This document shows, one piece after another, positions 51,410 to 59,336 of a stretch of 64,000 bases of DNA; the stretch's first letter is position 1, and every line of letters starts with the position of its first letter. A program made the position numbers and the translations under genes. The DNA lies in contig NZ_AXWS01000013.1 in assembly GCF_000482785.1 (NCBI RefSeq), positions 62,001 to 126,000 of the forward strand, written 5' to 3'. Under the pieces are notes generated by a model. The model had not been told where the DNA came from. It saw only the letters and a program-made list of their open reading frames with translations, and did not search any database. Origin of the DNA: Derxia gummosa DSM 723 (GTDB taxonomy: Bacteria; Pseudomonadota; Gammaproteobacteria; Burkholderiales; Burkholderiaceae_E).

Positions 51410-52594
51410 ATGCAAACGCTTTCAATCCGGCCGCTCGCGCCCGTCGCGCTGGCCCTCGCCCTCGCCGCGCCGCTGGCCGGCGCCCAGGCCCATGACTTCC
51501 TCGCGCACGACTTCGATGTCGGCGGCATCGTCTACGTGATGACCAATGCGGCCGGCGGCAACCGCATCCTCAGCTATGCGCGCGCGCCGGGCGGCAAGCT
51601 CCAGGCACTGCCGTCGGCCACGGTCGACACCGGCGGACTCGGCGGCAGCGGCAATGCGGCGGTCGATCCGCTCGGCTCCCAGCATTCGCTGGTGTACGAC
51701 CCGGCGTCGCGGCTGCTGTTCGCGGTGAACGCGGGCGACAACACGGTGTCGGTATTCGCGCCCGGCAATTTCGGCGGCAAGCCGCGTCGCACCGCGCTCG
51801 TGTCCTCGGGCGGGAACATTCCGGTGAGCCTGGCCGTGGCCGACGGCGTGCTGCACGTGCTGAACGCGGGCGGTACCGGCCGCATCACCAGCTTCGTGAT
51901 CGGCCCCGACGGCAGCCTGCTGCGCAAGGGCACGGTTGACCTGGGGCTGGCCAATGCCACGAGCATCCCGTTCGCGCAGATTCCGGCGCCGGGCGACATC
52001 GGCGTCGATGCGCTGTCGCGCCGCCTCATCGTCACGCACGCGGGCGGCGGGCGGCTGTTCAGCTTCGATCTCGACGAGGCGGGCCTGCCGACCGGCGCGC
52101 CGGCGATCACGCCCGCGCCCGGCGCGGCGCCGTTCTCGTTCGCGGTCACGCCCTACGGCTCGGTGCTCGTGGCCGAGGCCGGCAGCGGCGCTGTCAGCAG
52201 CTTCGACGTGCCGCCCACGCCGGCCTCGACCCTGCTGCTCAACACCGCCACGGTGGCCAACGGCCAGGCCGCGACCTGCTGGATCGTGGCCGACGCCGAC
52301 GGCCATGCCTATGTCGCCAACACCGCCTCGGGCACCGTGAGCGAATACCGGTACAAGCGCGGCGGCGGGCTGGAACTGGTCAACGCCGTGGCGGCCCGCC
52401 CCGGCGGCGCGCCGACCGACATCACGCTCGCGGGCCGGGGCCGCTACCTCTACGCGCTCAGTCCGGCGGCCGGCTCGGTGAGCGGCTATGTGATCAACCG
52501 CGAATCAGGCGCGCTGCAATCGGTCGCGGCTGTCACCGGCCTGCCGGCGAACCAGGGTCTCCAGGGCATCGCGGCACGCGACTTCTTCGAGTGA
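51410..52594 (+). CDS. Secreted seven-bladed beta-propeller (lactonase-like)
   Basis: A 394-residue exported protein with signal peptide (cleaved near AQA|HDFL) and repeated blades of the YncE/6-phosphogluconolactonase-like kind (GNRILSYARAPGGKL, DPASRLLFAVNAGDNTVSVF, GGRLFSFDLDEAGLPTGAP, GHAYVANTASGTVSEY). Substrate unknown. It stands alone, convergent with an ECF sigma/anti-sigma pair. Its start codon overlaps an iterated palindrome (51411-51424). Confidence 0.87.
   Translation: MQTLSIRPLAPVALALALAAPLAGAQAHDFLAHDFDVGGIVYVMTNAAGGNRILSYARAPGGKLQALPSATVDTGGLGGSGNAAVDPLGSQHSLVYDPASRLLFAVNAGDNTVSVFAPGNFGGKPRRTALVSSGGNIPVSLAVADGVLHVLNAGGTGRITSFVIGPDGSLLRKGTVDLGLANATSIPFAQIPAPGDIGVDALSRRLIVTHAGGGRLFSFDLDEAGLPTGAPAITPAPGAAPFSFAVTPYGSVLVAEAGSGAVSSFDVPPTPASTLLLNTATVANGQAATCWIVADADGHAYVANTASGTVSEYRYKRGGGLELVNAVAARPGGAPTDITLAGRGRYLYALSPAAGSVSGYVINRESGALQSVAAVTGLPANQGLQGIAARDFFE
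51411..51424. repeat. Iterated palindrome overlapping a start codon
   Basis: TGCAAACGCTTTCA, one arm mismatch; begins in the ATG of the beta-propeller gene and is read as M-Q-T-L-S. Confidence 0.5.
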
Positions 52595-52670
52595 CGGCGC
52601 AACCCGTCGCGCGCGGCGAGGCTCCGGCGCCGCCACGACCGGCCTTCGCCCGGCGCGCGCGGCGGCGCAT

Positions 52671-52853
52671 TCATTCCCGCGCCCGGCCCTCGCCGCGCCG
52701 GGCGGCGAGCAGGCGCAGCAGGCCGATCTGCTCGCGGTAGCGCGCGCAGCGGCGGCAGTGGCCCAGATGGAGCAGCAGCCGCGCGCGCTCGACCGGGCCG
52801 AGCCGCGTATCGAGCGCGCGCGAACTGAGCGCGGCGGCGTCGCGGCATTTCAT
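52671..52853 (-). CDS. Small zinc-finger anti-sigma factor (zf-HC2)
   Basis: A 60-residue protein with the zinc anti-sigma signature: Cys3 in MKCRD, then HLGHCRRCARYREQI (H-x3-C-x2-C). No membrane segment, so it is a soluble ZAS-type partner. Its ATG overlaps the stop of the ECF sigma gene, the usual coupling of sigma and anti-sigma. ATG 52853 is chosen for that overlap and family-typical start. Confidence 0.85.
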   Translation of the reverse strand: MKCRDAAALSSRALDTRLGPVERARLLLHLGHCRRCARYREQIGLLRLLAARRGEGRARE

Positions 52854-53560
52854 GCGCGCGGGCCCCAGCCGGCGTCGAGGCATTCGCGCAGCCGCAGCCG
52901 GGCGCGATGCAGGATCACGTGGCAGTTGCCGGGCGTGATGCCCAGCTCGGCGCAGATCTCCTCCACCTCCAGGCCGAGCAGCTCGCGCATCACGAACACG
53001 CGCGCGGTGCGTTGCGGCAGCTCGTCGAGCGCGGCCGCGAAGGCGGCGTCGAGCTGGCGCGATTCGAGCGCGCCGTCGGGCGCGACCGGCAGCACCGAGG
53101 GCGCGGCGCCGTCGCGCCAGGCGCCCCGGCCGTCGAACAGCGCGTCGAGCGCGTCGTTCCAGTCGTCGTTGTCGTCGATGACGCTGCCGATCGTCATGCA
53201 GCGATCGGCCTCGCGCAGCTGGTCGATGATGCGGTGACGCAGGATCGCGAACATCCAGGTGCGCAGGCTCGACCGGCCGGCAAAGCCGGCGCGCCCGCGC
53301 AAGGCGGCCTCGATCGCGTCCTGCACCGCGTCCTCGGCGGCGCCGGCGTCGCGCAGCTGCATGCGCGCATGGCGCAGCAGGTCGGGCCGCAGCGTGGCGA
53401 TCATCTCGGGGGTGACGCGCGGGGCGGCGTCGGCGGGGGGCGGATCGGCCGACGCGGCGTCGGTACCGGGGCGGCGGTCGAGGGCGGCGGACCGCGTCGT
53501 GGCGTGGCCGTCGCGCTGGCCGCGAGCGGGCGGGGCGGGGGCGAGGAGGGTGGCGGTCAT
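52850..53560 (-). CDS. ECF-family RNA polymerase sigma factor 1
   Basis: A 236-residue sigma-70 family protein with region 2 (about residues 60-125; DLLRHARMQLRDAGAAEDAVQD, LRTWMFAILRHRIIDQLRE) and region 4 (about 170-225; LDELPQRTARVFVMRELLGLEVEEICAELG, CHVILHRARLRLRECL). The first 50 residues are a low-complexity extension. Partner of the 60-residue zinc anti-sigma. It is divergent from an OmpR-type regulator gene across a 191-bp gap containing a 6-bp-arm dyad (53589-53604). Confidence 0.93.
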   Translation of the reverse strand: MTATLLAPAPPARGQRDGHATTRSAALDRRPGTDAASADPPPADAAPRVTPEMIATLRPDLLRHARMQLRDAGAAEDAVQDAIEAALRGRAGFAGRSSLRTWMFAILRHRIIDQLREADRCMTIGSVIDDNDDWNDALDALFDGRGAWRDGAAPSVLPVAPDGALESRQLDAAFAAALDELPQRTARVFVMRELLGLEVEEICAELGITPGNCHVILHRARLRLRECLDAGWGPRA

Positions 53561-53588
53561 GGAGTCTCTCCGGCAGCCGAACGCCGCT

Positions 53589-53604
53589 CCGTCGCCATCG
53601 ACGG
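53589..53604. promoter_or_regulatory. Dyad between ECF sigma 1 and response regulator genes
   Basis: CCGTCG-CCAT-CGACGG, perfect 6-bp arms, in the divergent promoter region. Possible operator; no promoter elements could be assigned with confidence. Confidence 0.35.
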
Positions 53605-53751
53605 ATGTTTTGTAGCGGTCGTTCTGTTACCGTGATTGGACGGTGCCGCCGCCGGCCGAGTCCTCACGGAAGTGTCACGGCGCGCGTAAGAAATGCGCGC
53701 GCCGCGCGACACGGCCGGCAGCCATCACCGCCGCCCGCCCGGAGAACCACC

Positions 53752-54468
53752 ATGACGCCTGCCACCCCAACGCCGCCGCGCCGCGTGCTGCTCGTCGAGG
53801 ACGACGCGCACATCGCCGAGATCGTCCGCATGCATCTGTGCGACGAGGGCTATGCGGTCACCCACGCGGCCGACGGTCACGAGGGCGAGCGCCTGCTGGG
53901 CGCGGCGCGCTGGGACGCGGTGGTGCTCGACATCATGCTGCCGGGCATCGACGGGCTGGCGCTGTGCCGCCATGTGCGCGCGGGCGAGGGGTACACGCCG
54001 GTCATCATCACCAGCGCGCGCTCGGGCGAGGTGCACCGCATCCTCGGCCTGGAGCTGGGCGCCGACGACTATCTGGCCAAGCCGTATTCGGTGTTCGAAC
54101 TGGTGGCGCGGGTGCGCGCGCTGCTGCGCCGGGCCGATGCGCTGGCGCGGCGCACGCGGCCCTCGGGCAGCGTGGTGGCCGGCGCGCTGCGCATCGAGCC
54201 GGCGGCGCGCGAGGCCTTTCTCGACGGCGCGGCGCTCGATCTGACGCCGCGCGAGTTCGATCTGCTGGAACTGTTCGCGCGCCATCCGGGCGAGGTGTTC
54301 TCGCGCGCCGACCTGCTCGACCGCGTCTGGGGCCATCGCTATGACGGCTACGAGCACACGGTCAACACCCACATCAACCGGCTGCGCAGCAAGATCGAGC
54401 CGAATCCGGCCGAGCCGACGCGGCTGCTGACGGTGTGGGGGCGCGGCTACAAGCTGGGCGCGGGCTGA
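53752..54468 (+). CDS. OmpR/PhoB-family response regulator without a neighbouring kinase
   Basis: A 238-residue regulator: receiver domain (residues 10-125) with acidic pocket LLVEDDAH, phospho-Asp in VVLDIMLPGIDG, Thr/Ser in VIITSARSG and Lys in DDYLAKPYS; winged-helix DNA-binding domain (about 140-236; LTPREFDLLELFARHPGEVFSR, VNTHINRLRSKIE, TVWGRGYKL). ATG 53752 follows GGAGAACCACC. No histidine kinase gene adjoins on either side. Confidence 0.93.
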   Translation: MTPATPTPPRRVLLVEDDAHIAEIVRMHLCDEGYAVTHAADGHEGERLLGAARWDAVVLDIMLPGIDGLALCRHVRAGEGYTPVIITSARSGEVHRILGLELGADDYLAKPYSVFELVARVRALLRRADALARRTRPSGSVVAGALRIEPAAREAFLDGAALDLTPREFDLLELFARHPGEVFSRADLLDRVWGHRYDGYEHTVNTHINRLRSKIEPNPAEPTRLLTVWGRGYKLGAG

Positions 54469-54564
54469 ACGTCGGCGGCGCAGACGTTCACGCGGCCAGG
54501 CGCCGCGCCGGCCGCGCGTACCGGCGCGGCGGCGCGACCGGCGAGGCTCAGCGCTCGGCCGGAT

Positions 54565-55419
54565 TCAGCGCGCGCCGAGTCCGGCGGCGAGCCGCGCGCT
54601 CTCGTCGGCGCCGAGGTCGGACACGAGCACGCGGCGCATGCCGTCGCGCGCCCAGCGCTCGATGCGGTAGCCGCGCGCGTCGGCGCGGGCCAGCGCATGG
54701 TCCGGCCCCGGCTCGGGCCAGACGTAGAGATCGGCCTGATGCGCGCCGAGCCGATAGGCCAGCACCGCCACCGGCCGGCCCGCGACGTAATCGAGCCGGC
54801 CGCCGAGGAAGCTCGCGTCGGGCAGCGGCTGCTCGATCACCGGCGGCGCGAAGTCGAGCCGCGCGGCGAGCCAGGGCCGCACCTGATGGTGGTCGGACGA
54901 GGCGATGTCCACCACGCGCGCGGCGAGCGTGGCGCGGGCATGGCTGGCGACCAGTTCCTCGTCAAGCCGGCGCGCCTCGCCCGCGCCCGCGAGCGCGAAT
55001 TGCAGCGCAACCGTGGCGACCGCCGAGAAGGCGAGCGCGCCGGCCCAGGGCCGCCACGCGAACCAGCCTGCCGGGGCCGATGCGCCCGGCGCGGCGGCCG
55101 GCTTGCGCCTCGGCCCAGGCGCGGGCGAGCCGGCCGGCGCGCTGGTCGCCGCGCCCGTGCCATCGGCCTTGCCCGCGCCACCGGCCTTGCCCGCGCCGTC
55201 GGGCACCAGCGCCGCGAGGCGCGCCCGCAACGCGGCCGGCGCCGCATGACGCTCGGCCTCGGCGCGCAGGCCGTCGCGCAGCGCGCGCAGCGCCTCGACC
55301 TCGGCGCGCAGGCCGGCATCGCGCGCGAGCCGTGCCTCGATCTCGAGGGTACGCGCGAGTTCGAGTTCGCCATCGACGAAGGCGCCAAGCTCGGCGCGGG
55401 AAACGGGGCTGTCGTTCAT
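54565..55419 (-). CDS. Transmembrane anti-sigma factor
   Basis: A 284-residue protein with a short N-terminal anti-sigma-like domain (residues 1-70; VSRAELGAFVDGELELARTLEIEARLARD), an Ala/Gly/Pro linker, one membrane segment (about residues 125-143) and a periplasmic domain. The HxxxCxxC zinc motif of ZAS proteins is absent. Its ATG overlaps the ECF sigma 2 stop, so it most likely holds that sigma factor at the membrane. Confidence 0.85.
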   Translation of the reverse strand: MNDSPVSRAELGAFVDGELELARTLEIEARLARDAGLRAEVEALRALRDGLRAEAERHAAPAALRARLAALVPDGAGKAGGAGKADGTGAATSAPAGSPAPGPRRKPAAAPGASAPAGWFAWRPWAGALAFSAVATVALQFALAGAGEARRLDEELVASHARATLAARVVDIASSDHHQVRPWLAARLDFAPPVIEQPLPDASFLGGRLDYVAGRPVAVLAYRLGAHQADLYVWPEPGPDHALARADARGYRIERWARDGMRRVLVSDLGADESARLAAGLGAR

Positions 55420-55988
55420 GGTTGGCAATCGTGGCGGCCGGCGCCGACGGCGCGCGGGCGCGGCTTCGCATCGGGATCGAGCGCCACGCGCAGCAGCGCG
55501 CGGCCTCGGGCGAGACGCGACATCACGGTGCCGACCGGCAGGTCTGCGATGGTGGCGATGTCGCGGTAGGACAGGTCTTCGAGTTCGCGCAGCACGATCA
55601 CCTCTCGGTAGGCGACCGGCAGCGCCGCGAGCGCGGCATTGATGCGCGCGCGGTCGGCGCCGCGCAGCACGCGCGCATGCGGCTCGTCGCAGGCCGGCGC
55701 GGGCTGGTCGCGCCAGCGCGCGTCGTCCTCGTCGAGCGGCACGATCACGGCCGGCCGGTTCTCGGCCAGCCACGAAAAGCAGGTGTTGCGCACGATCTGG
55801 AGCAGCCAGGCGCGCGCGTTGTCGCCCCGGAAGGCGGCGAAGTAGCGCAGCGCGCGCAGCACGGCTTCCTGCACCACGTCGTCGGCATCGCTGTCGTTGC
55901 GCGTGAGCCAGCGCGCGAGGTTGTACGCGGCATCGAGATGCGGCAGGGCAAGGCGCTCGAAGCGCTTGAGGTCGGCGTCGTCGGTCAC
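55416..55988 (-). CDS. ECF-family RNA polymerase sigma factor 2 (RpoE-like)
   Basis: A 190-residue ECF sigma with region 2 (RLALPHLDAAYNLARWLTRNDSDADDVVQEAVLRALRYF, split across about residues 10-50) and region 4 (about 130-180; LAALPVAYREVIVLRELEDLSYRDIATIADLPVGTVMSRLARGR). GTG 55988 starts VTDDADLKRFERL and lies about 20 nt below a promoter-like element (56015-56042) shared with the divergent metallophosphoesterase operon, suggesting autoregulation. Confidence 0.93.
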   Translation of the reverse strand: MTDDADLKRFERLALPHLDAAYNLARWLTRNDSDADDVVQEAVLRALRYFAAFRGDNARAWLLQIVRNTCFSWLAENRPAVIVPLDEDDARWRDQPAPACDEPHARVLRGADRARINAALAALPVAYREVIVLRELEDLSYRDIATIADLPVGTVMSRLARGRALLRVALDPDAKPRPRAVGAGRHDCQP

Positions 55989-56014
55989 GTCGGAATCCCG
56001 GGGGTCTGCTTGCC

Positions 56015-56042
56015 ATACCGCCGGAACTCGCCGCCTATTCCC
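56015..56042 (-). promoter_or_regulatory. ECF-type promoter for sigma factor 2 gene
   Basis: Minus strand: GGGAAT (56042-56037), 16-nt spacer, CGGTAT (56020-56015). The seven bases upstream, CCGGCGC, are also shared with the divergent copy at 56133-56160. Confidence 0.7.
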
Positions 56043-56132
56043 GCGCCGGTCCGCCGGCCGTCGCGCGGGATGCGCGACCTGGCGCGATGGCAGGCGGCGC
56101 GGCGCCGCGCGACTTACAGCCGGCGCCGGCGC

Positions 56133-56160
56133 GGGAATGGAATCGGCCGCGCGCCGGTAC
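56133..56160 (+). promoter_or_regulatory. ECF-type promoter for metallophosphoesterase operon
   Basis: GGGAAT (56133-56138), 16-nt spacer, CGGTAC (56155-56160), about 50 nt upstream of ATG 56210. Same element and spacing as 56015-56042 in the other direction. Confidence 0.7.
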
Positions 56161-56209
56161 TGCATCCCGAGCCGGGCGAGGTCGCCCGGCCAACCCACAG
56201 GGAGCAGTG

Positions 56210-57100
56210 ATGAGCGCTATCGACAGACGACAATTCCTGCGGCTCGCGGGGCTCGGGGGCGCGGTGTTCGCCTCGGGTCTCGCGCGCACGCCGGCCGCGC
56301 GCGCGGCCGCCATGGCCAACGAAGATTTCTTCTTCGTGCAGCTTTCGGACACGCACTGGGGCTACGAAGGCCCGGCCAACCCCGATGCGCGCGGCACGCT
56401 GCCGAAGGCGATCGACGCGGTCAACGCGCTCGCCGACAAGCCCGACTTCATCGTCTTCACCGGCGACCTCACCCACACCACCGACGACCCGCGCGAGCGC
56501 CGCAAGCGCATGGCCGAGTTCCGCGACCACATCGCGCGGCTGGACGTGAAGACCGTGCGCCTCATGCCCGGCGAGCACGACGCCTCGCTCGACGCGGGCA
56601 AGGCCTTCCGCGAATTCTTCGGGCCGACCAGCTACAGCTTCGACCACAAGGGCGTGCATTTCATCGTGCTCGACAACGTGAGCGACCCGGGCGCGCGCCT
56701 GGGCGACGACCAGCTCGGCTGGCTGGAAAAGGAGCTTGCCGGCCAGCCCGCCGACGCGCGCATCGTGGTGTTCACGCACCGCCCGCTGTTCGACCTGTAT
56801 CCGCAATGGGACTGGGCCACGCGCGATGGCGCGCGCGCCGTCGGGCTGCTGTCGGCGCGGCAGAACGTGACCGTGTTCTACGGCCACATCCATCACGAGC
56901 ATCACCAGATGACGGGGCCGGTCGCGCACCACTCGGCCAGGTCGCTGATCTTTCCGCTGCCCGAGGCCGGCTCGCAACCCAAGCGCACGCCGCTGCCCTG
57001 GGATCCGGCCCAGCCCTATCGCGGCCTCGGCTTTCGCGAGGTGAAGGCCGCGCCCGCCGCGCCGGCCTATGCGCTGTCCGAATTTCCGATGAAGGCTTGA
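56210..57100 (+). CDS. Tat-exported calcineurin-like metallophosphoesterase
   Basis: A 296-residue protein with a Tat signal (DRRQFLRLAGLGGAVFASG) and the dimetal phosphoesterase motifs QLSDTHWG, VFTGDLTHTTDD, LMPGEHD (GNHD position, with Glu for Asn), VVFTHRPLF and YGHIHHEHH. The Asn-to-Glu change in the third motif is notable. It starts an operon with a cupredoxin and is divergent from the ECF sigma 2 gene. Substrate unknown. Confidence 0.9.
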   Translation: MSAIDRRQFLRLAGLGGAVFASGLARTPAARAAAMANEDFFFVQLSDTHWGYEGPANPDARGTLPKAIDAVNALADKPDFIVFTGDLTHTTDDPRERRKRMAEFRDHIARLDVKTVRLMPGEHDASLDAGKAFREFFGPTSYSFDHKGVHFIVLDNVSDPGARLGDDQLGWLEKELAGQPADARIVVFTHRPLFDLYPQWDWATRDGARAVGLLSARQNVTVFYGHIHHEHHQMTGPVAHHSARSLIFPLPEAGSQPKRTPLPWDPAQPYRGLGFREVKAAPAAPAYALSEFPMKA

Positions 57101-57103
57101 ACC

Positions 57104-57490
57104 ATGACGATCGAACGCCATCCGCAAGTCCCGCCATCGCGCCGCCGCCTGCTCGCCAGCGCCGCCGCGCTCTGCGCCGCCGCCAGCGTGGGCGGGCTCG
57201 CGCGCGCCGCGACCAAGCCGCGCGTGATCCCCGTGGTCGCGCGCAAGTTCGATTTCGTGCCGGCCGAGATCCGCGTGCGCCGGGGCGAGACGGTCACGCT
57301 CAGCCTGACCGCGCCCGAGGTGCCGATGGGCATCAACATCGCCGATCTGGGCGTGCGCGCCGACATCATCCCGGGCAAGCCGACGCTGCTCACGATCACG
57401 CCCGACAAGGCCGGCCGCTTCACCTTCCTGTGCGACGTGTTCTGCGGCACCGGCCATGAGGACATGAGCGGCGCGCTGATCGTGACCTGA
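57104..57490 (+). CDS. Exported cupredoxin with CuA-like motif (COX2-like)
   Basis: A 128-residue single cupredoxin domain with a Tat-like signal (SRRRLLASAAALCAAASVGG). The copper loop CDVFCGTGHEDM has the C-x3-C-x3-H-x2-M spacing of the CuA site of cytochrome oxidase subunit II and N2O reductase. The first His ligand of CuA, expected in the VPMGINIADLGVRAD stretch, is Met or Gly here. It starts 3 nt after the phosphoesterase stop. It may be a copper carrier or a soluble electron donor. Confidence 0.88.
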   Translation: MTIERHPQVPPSRRRLLASAAALCAAASVGGLARAATKPRVIPVVARKFDFVPAEIRVRRGETVTLSLTAPEVPMGINIADLGVRADIIPGKPTLLTITPDKAGRFTFLCDVFCGTGHEDMSGALIVT

Positions 57491-57497
57491 GGCCGGC

Positions 57498-57525
57498 GCG
57501 GCCATGCAAGCCGTTGCATGGCCGC
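57498..57525. terminator. Bidirectional terminator-like hairpin built on the iterated palindrome
   Basis: Arms GCGGCCATGCAA (57498-57509) and TTGCATGGCCGC (57514-57525), 4-nt loop GCCG, extendable by one pair. It lies between the convergent cupredoxin and EamA genes. Confidence 0.7.
57505..57518. repeat. Iterated palindrome (inside terminator hairpin)
   Basis: TGCAAGCCGTTGCA, both arms perfect, core of the 57498-57525 hairpin; intergenic. Confidence 0.6.
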
Positions 57526-57573
57526 GTCACGCCCGCTCGCGCGGCGCCGGCACGCGGGCCGGCGGCGCAAGCG

Positions 57574-58504
57574 TCAGCGGCGCGCGGGCGCGCGCAGCGC
57601 GAGCGCCACACCCGTCAGCACGACCGCGCCGCAGGCCAGCGTGCGTGGCGCGAGCGGCTCGCCGAGCGCGAGCCCGCCGAGCGCGGTGATGACCGGCACC
57701 GACAGTTGCGCGGTGCCGGCCGCCGCCGTGCCGAGCGCGGGCAGGGCCGCATACCAGGCCGCGTAGCCGAGGCCGGAAGCGAGCGCGCCCGAGGCGAGCG
57801 CGCAGGCGACGCCAGCCGGCGCCGCCTCGACCGGCCCGGCGGCGAGCCAGCAGACGAGCGCCGGCAGGCTGCCGAGCGCGAAGTTGCGCGCGCTGTCGGC
57901 GAGCGCGTCGGCGCTGCCGCGTCCGGCCAGGGTGTAGCCGGCCCAGGCCAGACCCGCGCCCGCCATGAGCAGGGCCGGCGGCAGCGCGGGGGCGCTCGCG
58001 CCGGGCAGCAGCAGCGCGCCCAGCCCGCCGAGCGCGATCACCGCGCCCGCGAGCCGCGCGCCGCCGGCCGGCTCGCCGTGCCAACGCGCCGCGAGCAGCA
58101 ACGCCGCCTGCACGCAGCCGAACAGGATCAGCGCGCCGGTCGCCGCGCCGAGCCGCACATAGGCGAAGGAAAAGCCGAGCGCATAGGCCGCGAGCGCGAG
58201 CGGCGCCAGCCGGCGGCGCGCCGACGCCGTCGTCGCGCTCGCCTCGCGGGTCGCGTCAAGAGCCGAGACCCGCGCCGGACCATCGCCCGCCCCGCGCCAG
58301 CCGCAGGTGCAGCAGCAAGGTCAGCATCAGCGCGCCCGCGACCATCCTGAGCAGCGTGAAGCCGGCCGGATCGATCAGGCCGCGCGCGAGCGCCACGCGG
58401 CACAGCAGCGAATTGGCCGCGAAGGCCAGCAGCGCGAAACCCGCGAGCAGCACCGGCCGCGCGCGCCCCGCCGGCCGATGCGCGCCGGCCGCGATCGTCG
58501 CCAC
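57574..58504 (-). pseudogene. EamA/DMT-family transporter, frameshifted
   Basis: Two overlapping frames encode one 10-helix EamA protein. GTG 58504 opens the N-terminal part (VLLAGFALLAFAANSLLCRVAL, helices 1-2), which stops at 58256. The rest lies in another frame from about 58290 to 57574 (YALGFSFAYVRLGAATGALIL, AGAGLAWAGYTLAGRGS, LGYAAWYAALPALGTAAAGT, and so on). Total length 931 nt is one base over a whole number of codons, so a single-base insertion in the G/C run around 58280-58296 explains it. A true pseudogene or a sequencing error. Confidence 0.8.
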
Positions 58505-58514
58505 GCGCGCCGCC

Positions 58515-59216
58515 TCAGGCCGCCGGCGGATAGTTGGACGGATAGAGCGCGCGCATCGCCTCCTCGTCCAGCTCGGTCTTGAAGACGTGGGCGCTGCCGA
58601 TCTCACGCGCGCGGGCGGCGGCCGGGCGCGCGTCGATCGCGGCGAACCAGCGCTTCAGCTCGGGGAAGGGCGCGAGCGGATCGTCGTTGCCGAGCACGAA
58701 TTTCGCGCGGTCGAGCCAGCCCCAGGCCGAGATGTCGGCGATCGTGTACTGCGCGCCGACGAGGAATTCGCGCCCCGCGAGCTGGCGGTCGAGCACCTCG
58801 TAATGGCGCTCGGCCTCGCGCCGGTAGCGGTTGATCGCGTAGGGCAGGGTCTCGGGCGCGACACGGCCGAAGTGCACCGCCTGTCCCGAGTAGGGCCCGA
58901 CGCCGCTCGCGATGAACAGCAGCCAGGACAGCAGCTCGGGCCGGTCCTCGGGCGCGCCGAGCAGGCGGCCGGTCTTCTCGGCCAGGTAGAGCAGGATCGC
59001 GGTCGAGTCGAACACGCGCGCCTCGCGGCCGCCGGGGCCGTCGGTATCGACGATCGCGGGCAGCTTGCCGTTGGGGTTGATCGCGCGGAAGGCCGGCAGG
59101 TGCTGCTCGCCACGGCGCGTATCGACCGGCAGCAGCTCGAAGGGCAGGCCGGTCTCTTCCAGGAAGAGCGCGACCTTGAGCGGATTGGGCGTGGGGTGGA
59201 AGTGGAAGCGGATCAT
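58515..59216 (-). CDS. Glutathione S-transferase family protein (Nu-class-like)
   Basis: A 233-residue GST: N-terminal thioredoxin fold with PNPLKVALFLEETGLPFEL, NPNGKLPAIVD (cis-Pro) and FDSTAILLYLAEK, C-terminal helical domain with FLVGAQYTIADISAWGWL. The N-terminal Thr-Pro-Asn stretch resembles YfcG/YghU Nu-class enzymes, which act as disulfide reductases. ATG 59216; GTG 59219 just before it is an alternative. Confidence 0.92.
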   Translation of the reverse strand: MIRFHFHPTPNPLKVALFLEETGLPFELLPVDTRRGEQHLPAFRAINPNGKLPAIVDTDGPGGREARVFDSTAILLYLAEKTGRLLGAPEDRPELLSWLLFIASGVGPYSGQAVHFGRVAPETLPYAINRYRREAERHYEVLDRQLAGREFLVGAQYTIADISAWGWLDRAKFVLGNDDPLAPFPELKRWFAAIDARPAAARAREIGSAHVFKTELDEEAMRALYPSNYPPAA

Positions 59217-59336
59217 CACGGGCCTCGCAGTCGATGAGCAGCGCGCGGGCCTTCCGGGCCCGGCGCGCCGATGCGCGGAAACGGAAACGCGCCCGCGCCG
59301 GCCGCGCGGCCGGACACGGGCGCCGTCGCGCGCCGA

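Noticed and set aside
53561-53751. Autoregulatory ECF promoter for sigma factor 1 (GTAAC ... CGTCGA)
   Set aside because: The spacer is about 22 nt, too long for ECF promoters, and nothing else supports it.
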